DNA of 64,000 nucleotides from Shumkonia mesophila (GCF_026163695.1 NZ_JAOTID010000010.1:124001-188000); one strand, 5' to 3'; positions 42,343-53,475 are shown, numbered from the stretch's first letter. Notes: a model not told the origin generated them from the letters alone. Made by a program: numbers and translations.

Positions 42343-43150
42343 GGCGCCTGAGAATCTCCTGGCCGGCCGGGGGTTGGGTGAAGGCGATGAACTGGGCGGC
42401 GCCCGCGGTGGCGCTGCCGGGCAGCAGGAAGCAGACGCGGAGCGGCATCGGATAGCGGCCGTCGGCCAGCGTCTCCGGCGCCGGCTCGACCCCGTCGAGG
42501 GCCAGCGCCGTCAGGGCCAGTCGCTCGGTGCGGATCTGCAACAGCGTGGCGATGGCGAACGATCCGGCGATGGAGGTTGCCAGCGCGGCGTTCTCCTGGT
42601 CCGTGGCCCCGACCGGGATGCCCGGCCGGCGGAAGGCCGCCGCCAGAGCCCCCTCCAGCGCCGGCACCCGTTGGACGAGGTAGTCGTTCTCCGACCCCGC
42701 CGGAGAACGCAGGATCACTTTCAGGGGCTGGCCATCCGGCCAGCGCGGGGTGGGATCGGCATAGATCCCGGGAAGCGCCTCCAGCGTCAGCCCGGGCGCC
42801 GTTTTCCGCGAGGTGGCGAAGACCAGGGCCGTCGTCATGCAGGCGGCCTCGCGAATGCCCGTCACCTTTTCGGCCACCTTCAGCGGCCGCGCCGCGATGG
42901 CGACGTCGATGGCGCCGGCGGCCAGCGCCTTGATCCCGCCCGGCGTCCCGATGCTCGGCAACACGACGGTCGCGACGCCGGGATCGGCGGCATGAAGCGC
43001 CTGTCCGATCAGCCTGGAGAGTTCCAATCCGATGCCGGTGCCGCCGACGCGTACGGTTTCCTCGGCGGGAACCGGCGCCGCCAGCAGAAGCGAGCCCGCG
43101 AACGCCGCGCTTGCCAACACCTTGCGCCGCTTCAGCTTGACCAGAACCAT
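42320..43150 (-). CDS. PstS-like periplasmic binding protein
   Basis: A 276-aa periplasmic protein with a signal peptide (VLASAAFAGSLLLAAPVPAEE). The core VGGTGIGLELSRLIGQAL followed by LPSIGTPGGIKALAAGAIDVAIAARPL is the phosphate-binding-protein fold of the PstS type. The stop lies inside the kinase gene, so the two form one operon with no transporter genes. It may be a periplasmic sensor subunit for phosphate or another oxyanion; the ligand cannot be told from the sequence. Confidence 0.82.
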   Translation of the reverse strand: MVLVKLKRRKVLASAAFAGSLLLAAPVPAEETVRVGGTGIGLELSRLIGQALHAADPGVATVVLPSIGTPGGIKALAAGAIDVAIAARPLKVAEKVTGIREAACMTTALVFATSRKTAPGLTLEALPGIYADPTPRWPDGQPLKVILRSPAGSENDYLVQRVPALEGALAAAFRRPGIPVGATDQENAALATSIAGSFAIATLLQIRTERLALTALALDGVEPAPETLADGRYPMPLRVCFLLPGSATAGAAQFIAFTQPPAGQEILRRHGSEPTR

Positions 43151-43391
43151 GCCGCCCTCAATCGCTTGCTTTTATCGGTCCGACGACGCGGATCGCAACG
43201 CCGTCGAAGCAAGTATCGTTCCTTCGTGTTTCGACAACGTGTCAATCCGGGAAATCTTGGTAACAAGTTGTAACACCCGGTCCACCTTTCCATGACCTGG
43301 ACCGGATCTTGCAGCGCCTTCCGCATGCCGGCCCGCAATTCCGGCGCGCACGTACCCCGACGACGTCGTTCGATTTTCGCTTCGGAGCCGC
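43151..43391. other. Divergent intergenic region, no gene seen
   Basis: A 241-nt gap between the PstS-like gene and the ATP-grasp gene. GGTAACA followed by TTGTAACA at about 43257-43276 suggests a regulator site, but no -35/-10 pair with correct spacing is convincing. Confidence 0.35.
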
Positions 43392-44864
43392 ATGAGCCAG
43401 CGCACGCGCCTTCTCGCCGATTACGACCCCCAAGGGTTCTATTGCGAGCTTCTGGGGGCGCCGGAGGAGTGCGGACGCTCAAATTCCAGGCAGGCGAGCT
43501 CGATCGGCACAATTATTGGGCGTTTGGACCGTCTAAACCTGAAGACGCTGCGGCGGCGGGCGCGCGACGCCGAACGCGAGTTGTTCAACCTCGGCATCAC
43601 CTTCACCGTCTATTCGGAAAGCCAATCGATCGACCGCATCCTGCCGTTCGACGTGCTGCCGCGCATCCTTTCGGCCGAGGACTGGCGGACCGTCGAGACA
43701 GGCGTCAAGCAGCGCATCGCCGCGCTGAACCTCTTCCTTCACGACATCTATCACGGCCAGAAGGCGCTGAAGGACGGCGTCGTGCCCCGCGAATTGGTGC
43801 TGGGCAACGAGAACTTCCGCCCTGAGATGGTCGGCGTCGACCTGCCCGGCGGCACCTACGTGCATATCGGCGGCATCGACATCGTGCGCGACGTCGACGG
43901 CCGCTTCAAGGTGCTGGAAGACAACGCTCGCACGCCGTCGGGCGTGTCCTACGTGCTGGAGAACCGCCAGCTCATGCTGCGCACCTTCCCGGACCTCGTG
44001 GACCGGGTGGCGCTGCGCCGGGTCAACGACTACGGCCTCAGGCTGCATCAGGCCCTGGCCGAGGTGGCGCCGGATGGGGCGGGGGGCGAGGCCTGCGTCG
44101 TCCTGCTGTCGCCCGGCATCTTCAACTCGGCCTATTTCGAGCACGTCTTCCTGGCCCGCGAGATGGGCATTCCGCTGGTCGAGGGCCGCGACCTGTTCGT
44201 CGAGGAGGATCGCGTCTTCATGAAGACGGTGACCGGCCCGCAGCGGGTCGACGTCATCTACCGTCGGATCAGCGACGCCTTCCTCGACCCCGACGTCTTC
44301 AACCCGAAGAGCGTGCTGGGGGTGAGGGGCCTCATGCGGGCCTACGCCAGGGGCAACGTCACGCTGGCCAACGCGGTCGGCACCGGGGTGGCCGACGACA
44401 AGGCGGTCTATGCCTACATGCCGCGCCTGATCCGCTATTTCCTGGACGAGGAGCCGATCCTCGACAACGTCGACACCCACATCTGCGCCGAGCCCGAGGG
44501 GCTGGCCTACACGCTGGACCACCTGAAGGATCTGGTCGTCAAGCCGGTCGGCGAATCGGGCGGTTATGGCGTGTTGATCGGCCCGCGCGCCAAGGCCGCC
44601 GACATCGTCAAGCGGCGCCGGGAACTGAAAGCCGATCCCGCCAACTACATCGCCCAGCCGATGGTGCGCCTGTCCGTATGCCCGACGCTGACCGCCGAGG
44701 GCATCGAGGCCCGCCACGTCGACTTGCGCCCCTATGCCGTCACCGGGCGGGACACCTGGGTGCTGCCGGGCGGGCTGACCCGGGTGGCGCTGACCAAGGG
44801 CTCGCTGGTCGTCAACTCCTCGCAAGGGGGCGGATCGAAGGATACCTGGGTCCTTGAAAAATAA
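43392..44864 (+). CDS. Circularly permuted ATP-grasp protein (DUF404/DUF407) of the Anbu locus
   Basis: A 490-aa ATP-grasp-like ligase of the CP type, in COG2308. Typical segments are NLGITFTVYSE, VLEDNARTPSGVSYVLENR, LSPGIFNSAYFEHVFLAREMGI and VVKPVGESGGYGVLIGP. Residues 20-45 (ECGRSNSRQASSIGTIIG) diverge from the family-typical RPHY-like turn and are less GC-rich, perhaps from local sequence drift. These proteins are established members of the Anbu gene neighbourhood together with alpha-E and transglutaminase proteins; peptide bond formation on a glutamate-type substrate is suspected but not proven. The next gene overlaps the stop. Confidence 0.88.
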   Translation: MSQRTRLLADYDPQGFYCELLGAPEECGRSNSRQASSIGTIIGRLDRLNLKTLRRRARDAERELFNLGITFTVYSESQSIDRILPFDVLPRILSAEDWRTVETGVKQRIAALNLFLHDIYHGQKALKDGVVPRELVLGNENFRPEMVGVDLPGGTYVHIGGIDIVRDVDGRFKVLEDNARTPSGVSYVLENRQLMLRTFPDLVDRVALRRVNDYGLRLHQALAEVAPDGAGGEACVVLLSPGIFNSAYFEHVFLAREMGIPLVEGRDLFVEEDRVFMKTVTGPQRVDVIYRRISDAFLDPDVFNPKSVLGVRGLMRAYARGNVTLANAVGTGVADDKAVYAYMPRLIRYFLDEEPILDNVDTHICAEPEGLAYTLDHLKDLVVKPVGESGGYGVLIGPRAKAADIVKRRRELKADPANYIAQPMVRLSVCPTLTAEGIEARHVDLRPYAVTGRDTWVLPGGLTRVALTKGSLVVNSSQGGGSKDTWVLEK

Positions 44865-45810
44865 CCTGCTCGCCCGCTTCGCCGAGAACATCTTCTGGCT
44901 GGCCCGCTACATGGAGCGGGCCGAGAACCTGGCCCGCATCCTGGAGGTGACGGGGGCGCATTCGCGGGACGACCAGGGCCATCAGGACTGGACGGCGATT
45001 CTCGAAATGAACGCCGATATGGAGCGCTTCCGCGAGCACCACCGCCGGGTCACCGTGCGTTCGGCCGCCCGCTTCTACGTGCTCGACCAGGACAACCCGA
45101 CGTCCATCGTCTTCGCCGTCATGATGGCCCGCGAGAACGCCCGCTCGGTACGCCACCTGATCAGCACCGAGATGTGGACCCAGATCAACATGCTGCACGC
45201 CCGCCTCAAGGAACTGGGCGGGCGCGACATCGTGCCGACCCGCCTGGCCGGCCTGTGCGGCGACATCAAGGAAGCCTGCCAGGCCCACACCGGCATCACC
45301 GAGGGCACGCTTTACCAGGACGAGGGGTGGAGCTTCTACTGGATGGGCAAGGCCATCGAACGGGCCGACCAGACGTCGCGACTGGTCGACATCGGCCACC
45401 GTCGGGCGACGCTTTCCGGGCACGCCTTCGATTCCCTCGCCCTCGAATCGCACTGGACCGTCATGCTGCATTCGGCGGCCGGCTACCAGGCGTTCTGCCG
45501 GACCCATCGGGTCCGCATGCATCCCAGCGAGGTGCTCGATTTCCTTTTGCTCGGCCGCCGGTTCCCGCGCTCCATCGCCACCTGTTTGGACGAGGCCCAC
45601 GCCTTCATGGCCCGCCTTCGCGACCTCCATGGCGTCGACGTCGAACGGGCCGGCCTGCCGCTGCTGGACGGCCTCAAGGCGCGGCTCATCGCCACCCGCC
45701 TGGAAGATGTCGTGAACGGCGGCCTGCACGATTTCATCGACGACGTGCAGCGCCAGCTTACCGCCTTCACCAGCGAACTGGCGCGCAGCGTTTTCGGCCA
45801 CGATTTCTGA
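44854..45810 (+). CDS. Alpha-E domain protein of the Anbu locus
   Basis: A 318-aa all-helical protein of the alpha-E/COG2307 family. ENIFWLARYMERAENLARILEV is the usual beginning; ENARSVRHLISTEMWTQINML and FYWMGKAIERADQTSRLVDIG are family-typical. The start is a TTG at 44854, overlapping the ATP-grasp stop by 11 nt. It is a partner of the ATP-grasp protein; the biochemical role is not established. Confidence 0.88.
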   Translation: MKNNLLARFAENIFWLARYMERAENLARILEVTGAHSRDDQGHQDWTAILEMNADMERFREHHRRVTVRSAARFYVLDQDNPTSIVFAVMMARENARSVRHLISTEMWTQINMLHARLKELGGRDIVPTRLAGLCGDIKEACQAHTGITEGTLYQDEGWSFYWMGKAIERADQTSRLVDIGHRRATLSGHAFDSLALESHWTVMLHSAAGYQAFCRTHRVRMHPSEVLDFLLLGRRFPRSIATCLDEAHAFMARLRDLHGVDVERAGLPLLDGLKARLIATRLEDVVNGGLHDFIDDVQRQLTAFTSELARSVFGHDF

Positions 45811-45834
45811 GAACGTCTGGTAAACTCCGGCCCC

Positions 45835-46776
45835 ATGGATACGCTGAGCATTCGCCATCGCACCACCTACCGTTACCGCTGCCCGGTCACGTTCGGCGAA
45901 CACCGCCTGATGTTCCGGCCGCGCGACAGCCACGACCTGCGCCACGTTTCGAGCACGCTCGCCATCTCGCCCACGGCGGCCGTGCGCTGGCGCTATGACG
46001 TGTTCGGCAATTCCATCGCCATCGCCACCTTCGGCGAGGCCGCCCAGGAGTTGGTCTTCGAAAGCGACATCGTGGTCGAGCACTACGGCTTCGAGGGGGC
46101 CTACCCGCCGATGGAAGACTATGCGCGGAAACTGCCCTTCTCCTACGCCTTCGAGGAGTTGCCCGATCTGCGCCGCTCGATGGAGCGTCACCATCGCGAT
46201 CCCCAGCACCGGCTGGACGCCTGGGTCCGCCGCTTTCTGGCCGACGGCGCGGGGGCGGAAACCTGGCAGGTGCTGAAGGCCGTCAATACCGCCATCCACG
46301 ACGAATTCGCCTACGCCGAGCGGGCCGAGGAGGGGGTGCAGACCCCCATCGAAACGCTGGAGCGGGCCAGCGGGACCTGCCGCGATTTCGCGCTTCTGAT
46401 GATGGAGGCGGCCAGAACGCTGGGCATGGCGGCCCGCTTCGTCACCGGCTATCTGTTCGATCCCGGGCAGGCCGGCAGCCCGCATGGCCTGCGGGGGGCG
46501 GGGGCCACCCACGCCTGGGCCATGATCTACCTGCCGGGGGCGGGCTGGGTCGAATTCGATCCCACCAACGGCCTGATCGGCGGCGCCAACCTGATCCGCG
46601 TCGGCGTGGCCCGCGATCCGGCGCAGGCCATTCCCGTCCAGGGCACCTATTTCGGCGCCGCCGAGGATTTCATCGATATGGCGGTGGAGGTCGAGGTCGA
46701 GCGGATCGGCGAGACGATGCCGGCTGCCGCTCTAAGTCCCCTCTCTGCCCCTCAGGGGCGGAGAGGGTCAGGGTGA
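45835..46776 (+). CDS. Transglutaminase-like protein of the Anbu locus
   Basis: A 313-aa protein with an N-terminal beta domain (SIRHRTTYRYRCPVTFGEHRLMFRPRD) and a papain-like transglutaminase core: the Cys is in ERASGTCRDFALLMMEAAR, the His in GATHAWAMIYLPGAGWVEFDPTNG with the following Asp. It may act as a protease or amide-exchange enzyme. The last 18 residues (AAALSPLSAPQGRRGSG) are encoded by a REP-like repeat that runs across the stop, so the native C-terminus was probably shorter. Its 3' end overlaps the DUF559 pseudogene on the other strand. Confidence 0.87.
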   Translation: MDTLSIRHRTTYRYRCPVTFGEHRLMFRPRDSHDLRHVSSTLAISPTAAVRWRYDVFGNSIAIATFGEAAQELVFESDIVVEHYGFEGAYPPMEDYARKLPFSYAFEELPDLRRSMERHHRDPQHRLDAWVRRFLADGAGAETWQVLKAVNTAIHDEFAYAERAEEGVQTPIETLERASGTCRDFALLMMEAARTLGMAARFVTGYLFDPGQAGSPHGLRGAGATHAWAMIYLPGAGWVEFDPTNGLIGGANLIRVGVARDPAQAIPVQGTYFGAAEDFIDMAVEVEVERIGETMPAAALSPLSAPQGRRGSG

Positions 46777-46784
46777 GGTGGGGG
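46738..46784. repeat. REP-like palindromic repeat, left of the DUF559 pseudogene
   Basis: Hairpin CCCTCTCTGCCCC / GGGGCGGAGAGGG followed by GGGTGAGGTGGG. It is an inverted relative of 47123-47182, which has CCCACCTCACCC followed by the CTCTCCGCCCC hairpin. It encodes the tail of the transglutaminase on + and the tail of the DUF559 reading frame on -. Confidence 0.72.
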
Positions 46785-47122
46785 ACTTGCCGAGTTCGCT
46801 GACGATGGTTTGGAGGACTCCCTCCAGATTGCCCAGCACCTCGTGGTTCCAGAAGCGGATCACGCGATACCCGTGGATGGCCATCGCCTCGGTACGCACC
46901 GCGTCCGCTTTGACGGCCTCGGCATGTTGCCCACCGTCGATTTCGATCGCCAGCTTGCACGCCGGGATGGCGAAATCCGCAACGTAGCGACTGATGGGGA
47001 TGTTGTCGGCGCACCTTGACCGGCAGGTTCAATTCCCGAAGCGCCCGCCACAAGACGCGTTCGGCATCGCTGGCATCCTGGCGCAACACTCTGGCGCGGC
47101 GCGTCTTTGGACGAACGGCCAT
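46768..47122 (-). pseudogene. Frameshifted DUF559 endonuclease-like gene
   Basis: DUF559 proteins are small PD-(D/E)XK-like nucleases related to Vsr. From the ATG at 47122 the frame reads VLRQDASDAERVLWRALREL and VKVRRQHP; then a run of four G on the + strand (46996-46999) puts the rest in another frame. That frame continues perfectly as ISRYVADFAIPACKLAIEID, GGQHAE, VIRFWNHEVLGNLEGVLQTI and ends at 46768. One base less in the run would restore a protein of about 118 aa. The break may be real or a homopolymer error. Inverted palindromic repeats flank the gene exactly. Confidence 0.8.
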
Positions 47123-47182
47123 CCCACCTCACCCGACGCGCTGCGCGCGCCACCCTCTCCGCCCCCAAGGAGCGGAGAGGGT
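47123..47182. repeat. REP-like palindromic repeat, right of the DUF559 pseudogene
   Basis: CCCACCTCACCC begins directly at the DUF559 start codon, followed by a small GCGCGC palindrome and the hairpin CCCTCTCCGCCCC / GGAGCGGAGAGGG. Inverted with respect to 46738-46784; the same words occur within the element at 40.4-40.7 kb. Confidence 0.72.
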
Positions 47183-47218
47183 ATCCTTATCTCATCATCC
47201 GTCCACAGCGGTTGATCT

Positions 47219-47959
47219 TCACCCCCACGGAACGTCGGGCAGCCGTTCGAAGGCCGAGCGCAGCGCCCGCGACCAGCGGCTGTGGACGACCCGGAAGTAG
47301 GGGTTCTTCTCGTCGATGGGAACGCGGTGGGCGACCGCCAGCGCATCCCGCCTGACGATCAGCAGATCGAGCGGCAGGCCGACCGACAGGTTGGAGCGCA
47401 GCGTCGAGTCCATGGAGATCAGGGCCAGCTTGGCGGCGTCCTGCACCGTGGTGTCGAAGGACACCAGGCGATCGAGGATCGGCTTGCCGTACTTGGTCTC
47501 GCCGATCTGGAAGAACGGCGTCTCCTCGGTCGACTGGATGTAGTTTCCGGCCGCGTAGACGTAGAAAAGCCGCATCCCGCCGCCCTTGACCTGGCCGGCC
47601 AGCAGCAGGGAGGCGGTGAACTCGGTGCCGGCCTGACGCAACGCCTCGCCGTCGATGGCGAAGACCCGGCGCAGGGCCTTGCCGGCCAGCTGCGCCGCCT
47701 CGCGCATGCTTTTGACCTGCATGATGGTGGTCGGCTTCCCGCCATCCTCGGCGCCGCCGACGCCCTCGTTCAGCAGGTTGACCACCGCCTGGGTGACCGC
47801 CAGGTTGCCGGCCGTGGCCAGCGCGATCGTGCGCTCGCCCGCCTTTTCCCAGACCGTCAGCTTGCGAAAGGTGGACACGTGATCGACGCCGGCGTTGGTG
47901 CGCGAATCCGTCAGCATCACCAGGCCGTCCCGAACCAGCAGTCCGACGCAATAGGTCAT
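47219..47959 (-). CDS. Anbu-type proteasome homologue (bacterial proteasome-like peptidase)
   Basis: A 246-aa Ntn-hydrolase of the Anbu (BPH) family. The sequence begins MTYCVGLLVRDGLVMLTDSR: after removal of Met the Thr becomes the nucleophile, Asp18 in LTDSR and Lys33 in FRKL match the proteasomal triad. Anbu proteins form large open-ring or helical assemblies; peptidase activity has been hard to show. The neighbouring ATP-grasp, alpha-E and transglutaminase genes are its established partners, here on the opposite strand and separated by the DUF559/REP insertion. Confidence 0.92.
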   Translation of the reverse strand: MTYCVGLLVRDGLVMLTDSRTNAGVDHVSTFRKLTVWEKAGERTIALATAGNLAVTQAVVNLLNEGVGGAEDGGKPTTIMQVKSMREAAQLAGKALRRVFAIDGEALRQAGTEFTASLLLAGQVKGGGMRLFYVYAAGNYIQSTEETPFFQIGETKYGKPILDRLVSFDTTVQDAAKLALISMDSTLRSNLSVGLPLDLLIVRRDALAVAHRVPIDEKNPYFRVVHSRWSRALRSAFERLPDVPWG

Positions 47960-48094
47960 CTTCGAAAGCCCCCCGAATGGCCAGCCACCGCTATTTAGGC
48001 GTAACGCCGCCCGGCGGCAATGCCTTCAACGGGGCTCGACGCCGGACGGCCGGCGTGACAATCTGCCGCCCATCGCCTTCCCGGAGACCTTCCC

Positions 48095-49015
48095 TTGGGT
48101 ACCATCGCCAACGCGCTCATTCCGCTGGTCATCCTGCTGGCGGCCGGCCAAGTCCTGCGGCGCAGCGGGTTCCTGGAAGCCGGCTTCTGGTCGTCGGCCG
48201 AAAAGCTCGCCTATTACCTGCTGATGCCGCTCCTGCTGGTGCGCACCATCGGGCGCAGCGACGTCGGCGGCCTGGCCTGGGGCGAGATGGTGGGCGCCGT
48301 CTATGGCGCCATCCTGGCCGCCGCCGCGGTTCTCGTCGCCCTGCATCTGCTCCGCGGCCGGCCGCAGCCGCGCACCTTCACCTCGATCTTCCAGGGCGGC
48401 GTGCGCTACAACGCCTACATCGCGCTGGCGCTGGCCGAAAGCCTGTACCAGGGCGAGGGCATCGCCATGGGCGCGCTCATTTCCGGCTTCATGATCATCA
48501 TCATCAACATCCTTTGCGTCACCGTGCTGGCGCTGTCGGCCGGCAACGGGCGGGTGTCGGCGCTTTCGGTGCTTGCCGACCTGGCCAGGAACCCGCTGAT
48601 CCTGGGGTGCGTGGGCGGCGGGCTGCTCAACGCCTCGGGCGTGACGTTGCCGGTGTGGGCCGACGATTCGCTCTCGCTGATGGGGCGCATGGCGCTGCCG
48701 ATCGCGCTGCTGTGCGTCGGCGCCTCGCTGGACCTGTCGCGCCTGAAGGGCGACGTCGGTCCCTCGCTGATCGCCAGCGCCACGCAGTTCGTCGTCAAGC
48801 CGGGGGTGGCCTGGGGCCTGTGCCTGGGACTCGGGCTGCCGGCCATGACGACGACGGTGATCGTGCTGTTCATGGCGGTGCCGACGGCGCCCTCGGCCTA
48901 TATCCTGGCCCGGCGCATGGGCGGCGATTACGAGGCCATGGCCTCGATCATCGCCTTCCAGACGGTGGCCGGCTTCGCCACCATGCCACTGACCTTGTTC
49001 GCCTTGGGCGTGTAG
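48095..49015 (+). CDS. AEC (auxin efflux carrier)-family transporter
   Basis: A 306-aa membrane protein with about ten hydrophobic helices in two inverted halves. Family features include FLEAGFWSSAEKLAYYLLMPLLL near the start, GGVRYNAYIALALAES, and ALPIALLCVGASLDL in the second half. Members move auxin, malate or other organic anions. The start is a TTG at 48095 after CCGGAGACC. Function in this cell unknown. Confidence 0.86.
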   Translation: MGTIANALIPLVILLAAGQVLRRSGFLEAGFWSSAEKLAYYLLMPLLLVRTIGRSDVGGLAWGEMVGAVYGAILAAAAVLVALHLLRGRPQPRTFTSIFQGGVRYNAYIALALAESLYQGEGIAMGALISGFMIIIINILCVTVLALSAGNGRVSALSVLADLARNPLILGCVGGGLLNASGVTLPVWADDSLSLMGRMALPIALLCVGASLDLSRLKGDVGPSLIASATQFVVKPGVAWGLCLGLGLPAMTTTVIVLFMAVPTAPSAYILARRMGGDYEAMASIIAFQTVAGFATMPLTLFALGV

Positions 49016-49058
49016 GGGCGGCCCCTAGCGGGCGCGGACATCAAGCGGGCACATTTCG

Positions 49059-49087
49059 TTGTTTGGCCGGGGGGCGTGTGCTAGATT
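49059..49087 (+). promoter_or_regulatory. Promoter candidate for gyrA-coaD
   Basis: TTGTTT at 49059-49064 and TAGATT at 49082-49087 with a 17-nt spacer. The predicted start near 49094 gives a leader of about 70 nt containing a GC hairpin. Confidence 0.45.
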
Positions 49088-49114
49088 TCGCCGCGCCCGA
49101 TTCCCATAGCGCAC

Positions 49115-49139
49115 CGGCCCTCGCGGGCCGTTGCGTTTT
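49115..49139 (+). terminator. Hairpin with T-run in the gyrA leader
   Basis: CGGCCC / GGGCCG stem with a TCGC loop followed by TTGCGTTTTC, 24 nt before the gyrA start. It could end transcripts from the AEC gene or act as an attenuator in the gyrA leader. Confidence 0.4.
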
Positions 49140-49162
49140 CGTGGTCACAGCAAGCCCGAGTG

Positions 49163-51981
<2,819 letters not shown>

Positions 51982-51985
<4 letters not shown>

Positions 51986-52491
51986 GCGAACCGCGTATCG
52001 GTGTCTACCCCGGCACCTTCGACCCCATCACCAACGGCCACCTCGACATCATCTCGCGGGCGACCCGCGTGCTCGACCGCCTGGTCATCGGCATCGCCGA
52101 GAACGCCGGCAAGGGGCCGCTGTTCACCATCGAGGAACGGGTGGCGATGGTCGAGGCCGAGGTGGCGGCGATGACCAACGGCGACGGCTCGCGCATCGAG
52201 GTTCGGCCGTTCAATACGCTGCTGATGAATTTCGTCATCGGGCAGGGGGCCACCCTGATCGTGCGCGGCCTGCGCGCCGTTTCCGACTTCGAGTTCGAGT
52301 TCCAGATGGCCGGCATGAACCGGCGCATGAACCCGATGATCGAGACGGTCTTCCTGATGGCCTCCGACCGCCACCAGCTGATCGCCTCGCGCCTGGTCAA
52401 GGAGGTCGCCGAACTGGGCGGCGACATCGGCCAGTTCGTGTCCCCGCGGGTCAAGCAGAAACTGGCCGAGAAGCTGGGTACCGGCGCCTGA
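51982..52491 (+). CDS. coaD: Phosphopantetheine adenylyltransferase
   Basis: A 169-aa enzyme for the penultimate step of CoA synthesis, transferring AMP from ATP to 4'-phosphopantetheine. [20 protein letters not shown] holds the T/HxGH nucleotidyl-transfer motif with His20-region, followed by [25 protein letters not shown], typical of the family. The ATG overlaps the gyrA stop by 4 nt, an arrangement common in alphaproteobacteria. Hexameric cytosolic enzyme; essential. Confidence 0.96.
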
Positions 52492-52510
52492 GGCGGCCGC
52501 GCGAAAAGCA

Positions 52511-52539
52511 TTGACCGGCCGGAGCGGGATTTCTATGTT
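52511..52539 (+). promoter_or_regulatory. Promoter of the tRNA-Lys gene
   Basis: TTGACC at 52511-52516 and TATGTT at 52534-52539 with a 17-nt spacer; predicted start about 12 nt before the mature tRNA 5' end. Confidence 0.65.
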
Positions 52540-52558
52540 CCGGCCAGTTCGTTTCCAG

Positions 52559-52634
52559 GGGCGCGTAGCTCAGGTGGTAGAGCACCTGACTTTTAATCAG
52601 GGAGTCGCAGGTTCGAGTCCTGCCGCGCCTACCA
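52559..52634 (+). tRNA. tRNA-Lys (anticodon TTT)
   Basis: A 76-nt cloverleaf. The seven-bp acceptor stem (GGGCGCG with CGCGCCT) has a terminal G-U pair; the anticodon stem CCTGA / TCAGG encloses CTTTTAA with TTT at 34-36; the T arm holds GGTTCGAGTCC and CCA is encoded. It is preceded by its own promoter and followed by a terminator. Confidence 0.97.
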
Positions 52635-52662
52635 ATTCACCGTTGTCGACTTCGCCTATGCA

Positions 52663-52685
52663 ACCGGCCCTTGGGCCGGTTTTTC
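52663..52685 (+). terminator. Terminator after tRNA-Lys
   Basis: ACCGGCCC / GGGCCGGT stem with a TT loop and a run of five T residues. Confidence 0.85.
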
Positions 52686-52923
52686 TCTGAGGGGCGCCGA
52701 ACGGCGTGTTTTTCCCTATTGGGTCTTTATCTTCCTACGCGATATCAGGCGGAGTTTTTCTCCAAACGTGTTATACTCTCTTCGAGTTAACGCAAATGGA
52801 AAAACAGCAGCGGTGAACGCGGTGCGGCGTTGCGTGCGCGATGCGCGACGGACTGCCCGCCACCCGGGGTGCATGCCGCCGGTTTGATGTCTTCGGCGCC
52901 CCGGTGAACAGGGAGGTGCCACA

Positions 52924-53151
52924 GTGAAGAACTATCGGATCACCTTCTACCGGCATCTGATGAACAGGTCCGGCTACCCCTTCAAATCGAGCCTGTCGAC
53001 GGTCACGGTCTCCGGGTCCGACCGCAACCAGGCGTTGTCGCAGGCGGTCCGTCGCTTCGAATTCGACTGGTCGCTGTACGAATGGTCGAACCTGGCCGAC
53101 GAGTTCGAGATCGTCGAGGAGAAGGCGAAGCGCCCGGAAGCCTTGGTATGA
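52924..53151 (+). CDS. Small hypothetical protein
   Basis: A 75-aa protein starting at a GTG preceded by GGGAGG at the right distance. The sequence (KNYRITFYRHLMNRSGYPFKS, then FEFDWSLYEWSNLADEFEIV) is rich in aromatic residues and suggests a small beta/alpha fold. I do not recognise it. A possible -10 (TATACT, about 52773-52778) and a small GGAG-loop-CTCC hairpin lie upstream. Confidence 0.55.
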   Translation: MKNYRITFYRHLMNRSGYPFKSSLSTVTVSGSDRNQALSQAVRRFEFDWSLYEWSNLADEFEIVEEKAKRPEALV

Positions 53152-53475
53152 AGCCGTTCCGGGCCGCGCCCGGACAACCCTAGGCGGGCTCGGCGCCCGC
53201 CCCGCAGCGAAGGGGCCGGACCTGCCGGCCATTTCCCGAGATTGTCCGCATGTCCGTCTTTTCCGACCCGGCGGGGCAGGCCGCCGTGGCCGGTTTCGTC
53301 GTGCGCCACGCCGCCCGGCAAAGAAATGGGTAACAGAGTGTTGCAGCCGGGAACGGCGATACAATCGGTTACAACATCGCCATTCAAAACGAAGGCCGGC
53401 AATGCATAATCCGCCCGTCGCGCAAAAACACGCGGGGGCCGATCCCCCCGTGCGGTCGGGAAACGGAGGATTTCG
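53152..53475. other. Intergenic region before the RND operon
   Basis: No gene is supported. A GGCGGGC / GCCCGCC hairpin (53183-53201) lacks a T-run but may end the small gene. Near 53327-53372, GGTAACA and TGTTGCAG on the left face GGTTACAACA on the right around a TACAAT box; this could be a regulator site and promoter for the efflux operon, but spacing is not ideal. Confidence 0.4.

Noticed and set aside
43430-43530. Compensated double frameshift in the N-terminus of the ATP-grasp protein
   Set aside because: The residues are divergent, but neither alternative frame gives a better match to the family, so simple divergence is preferred.
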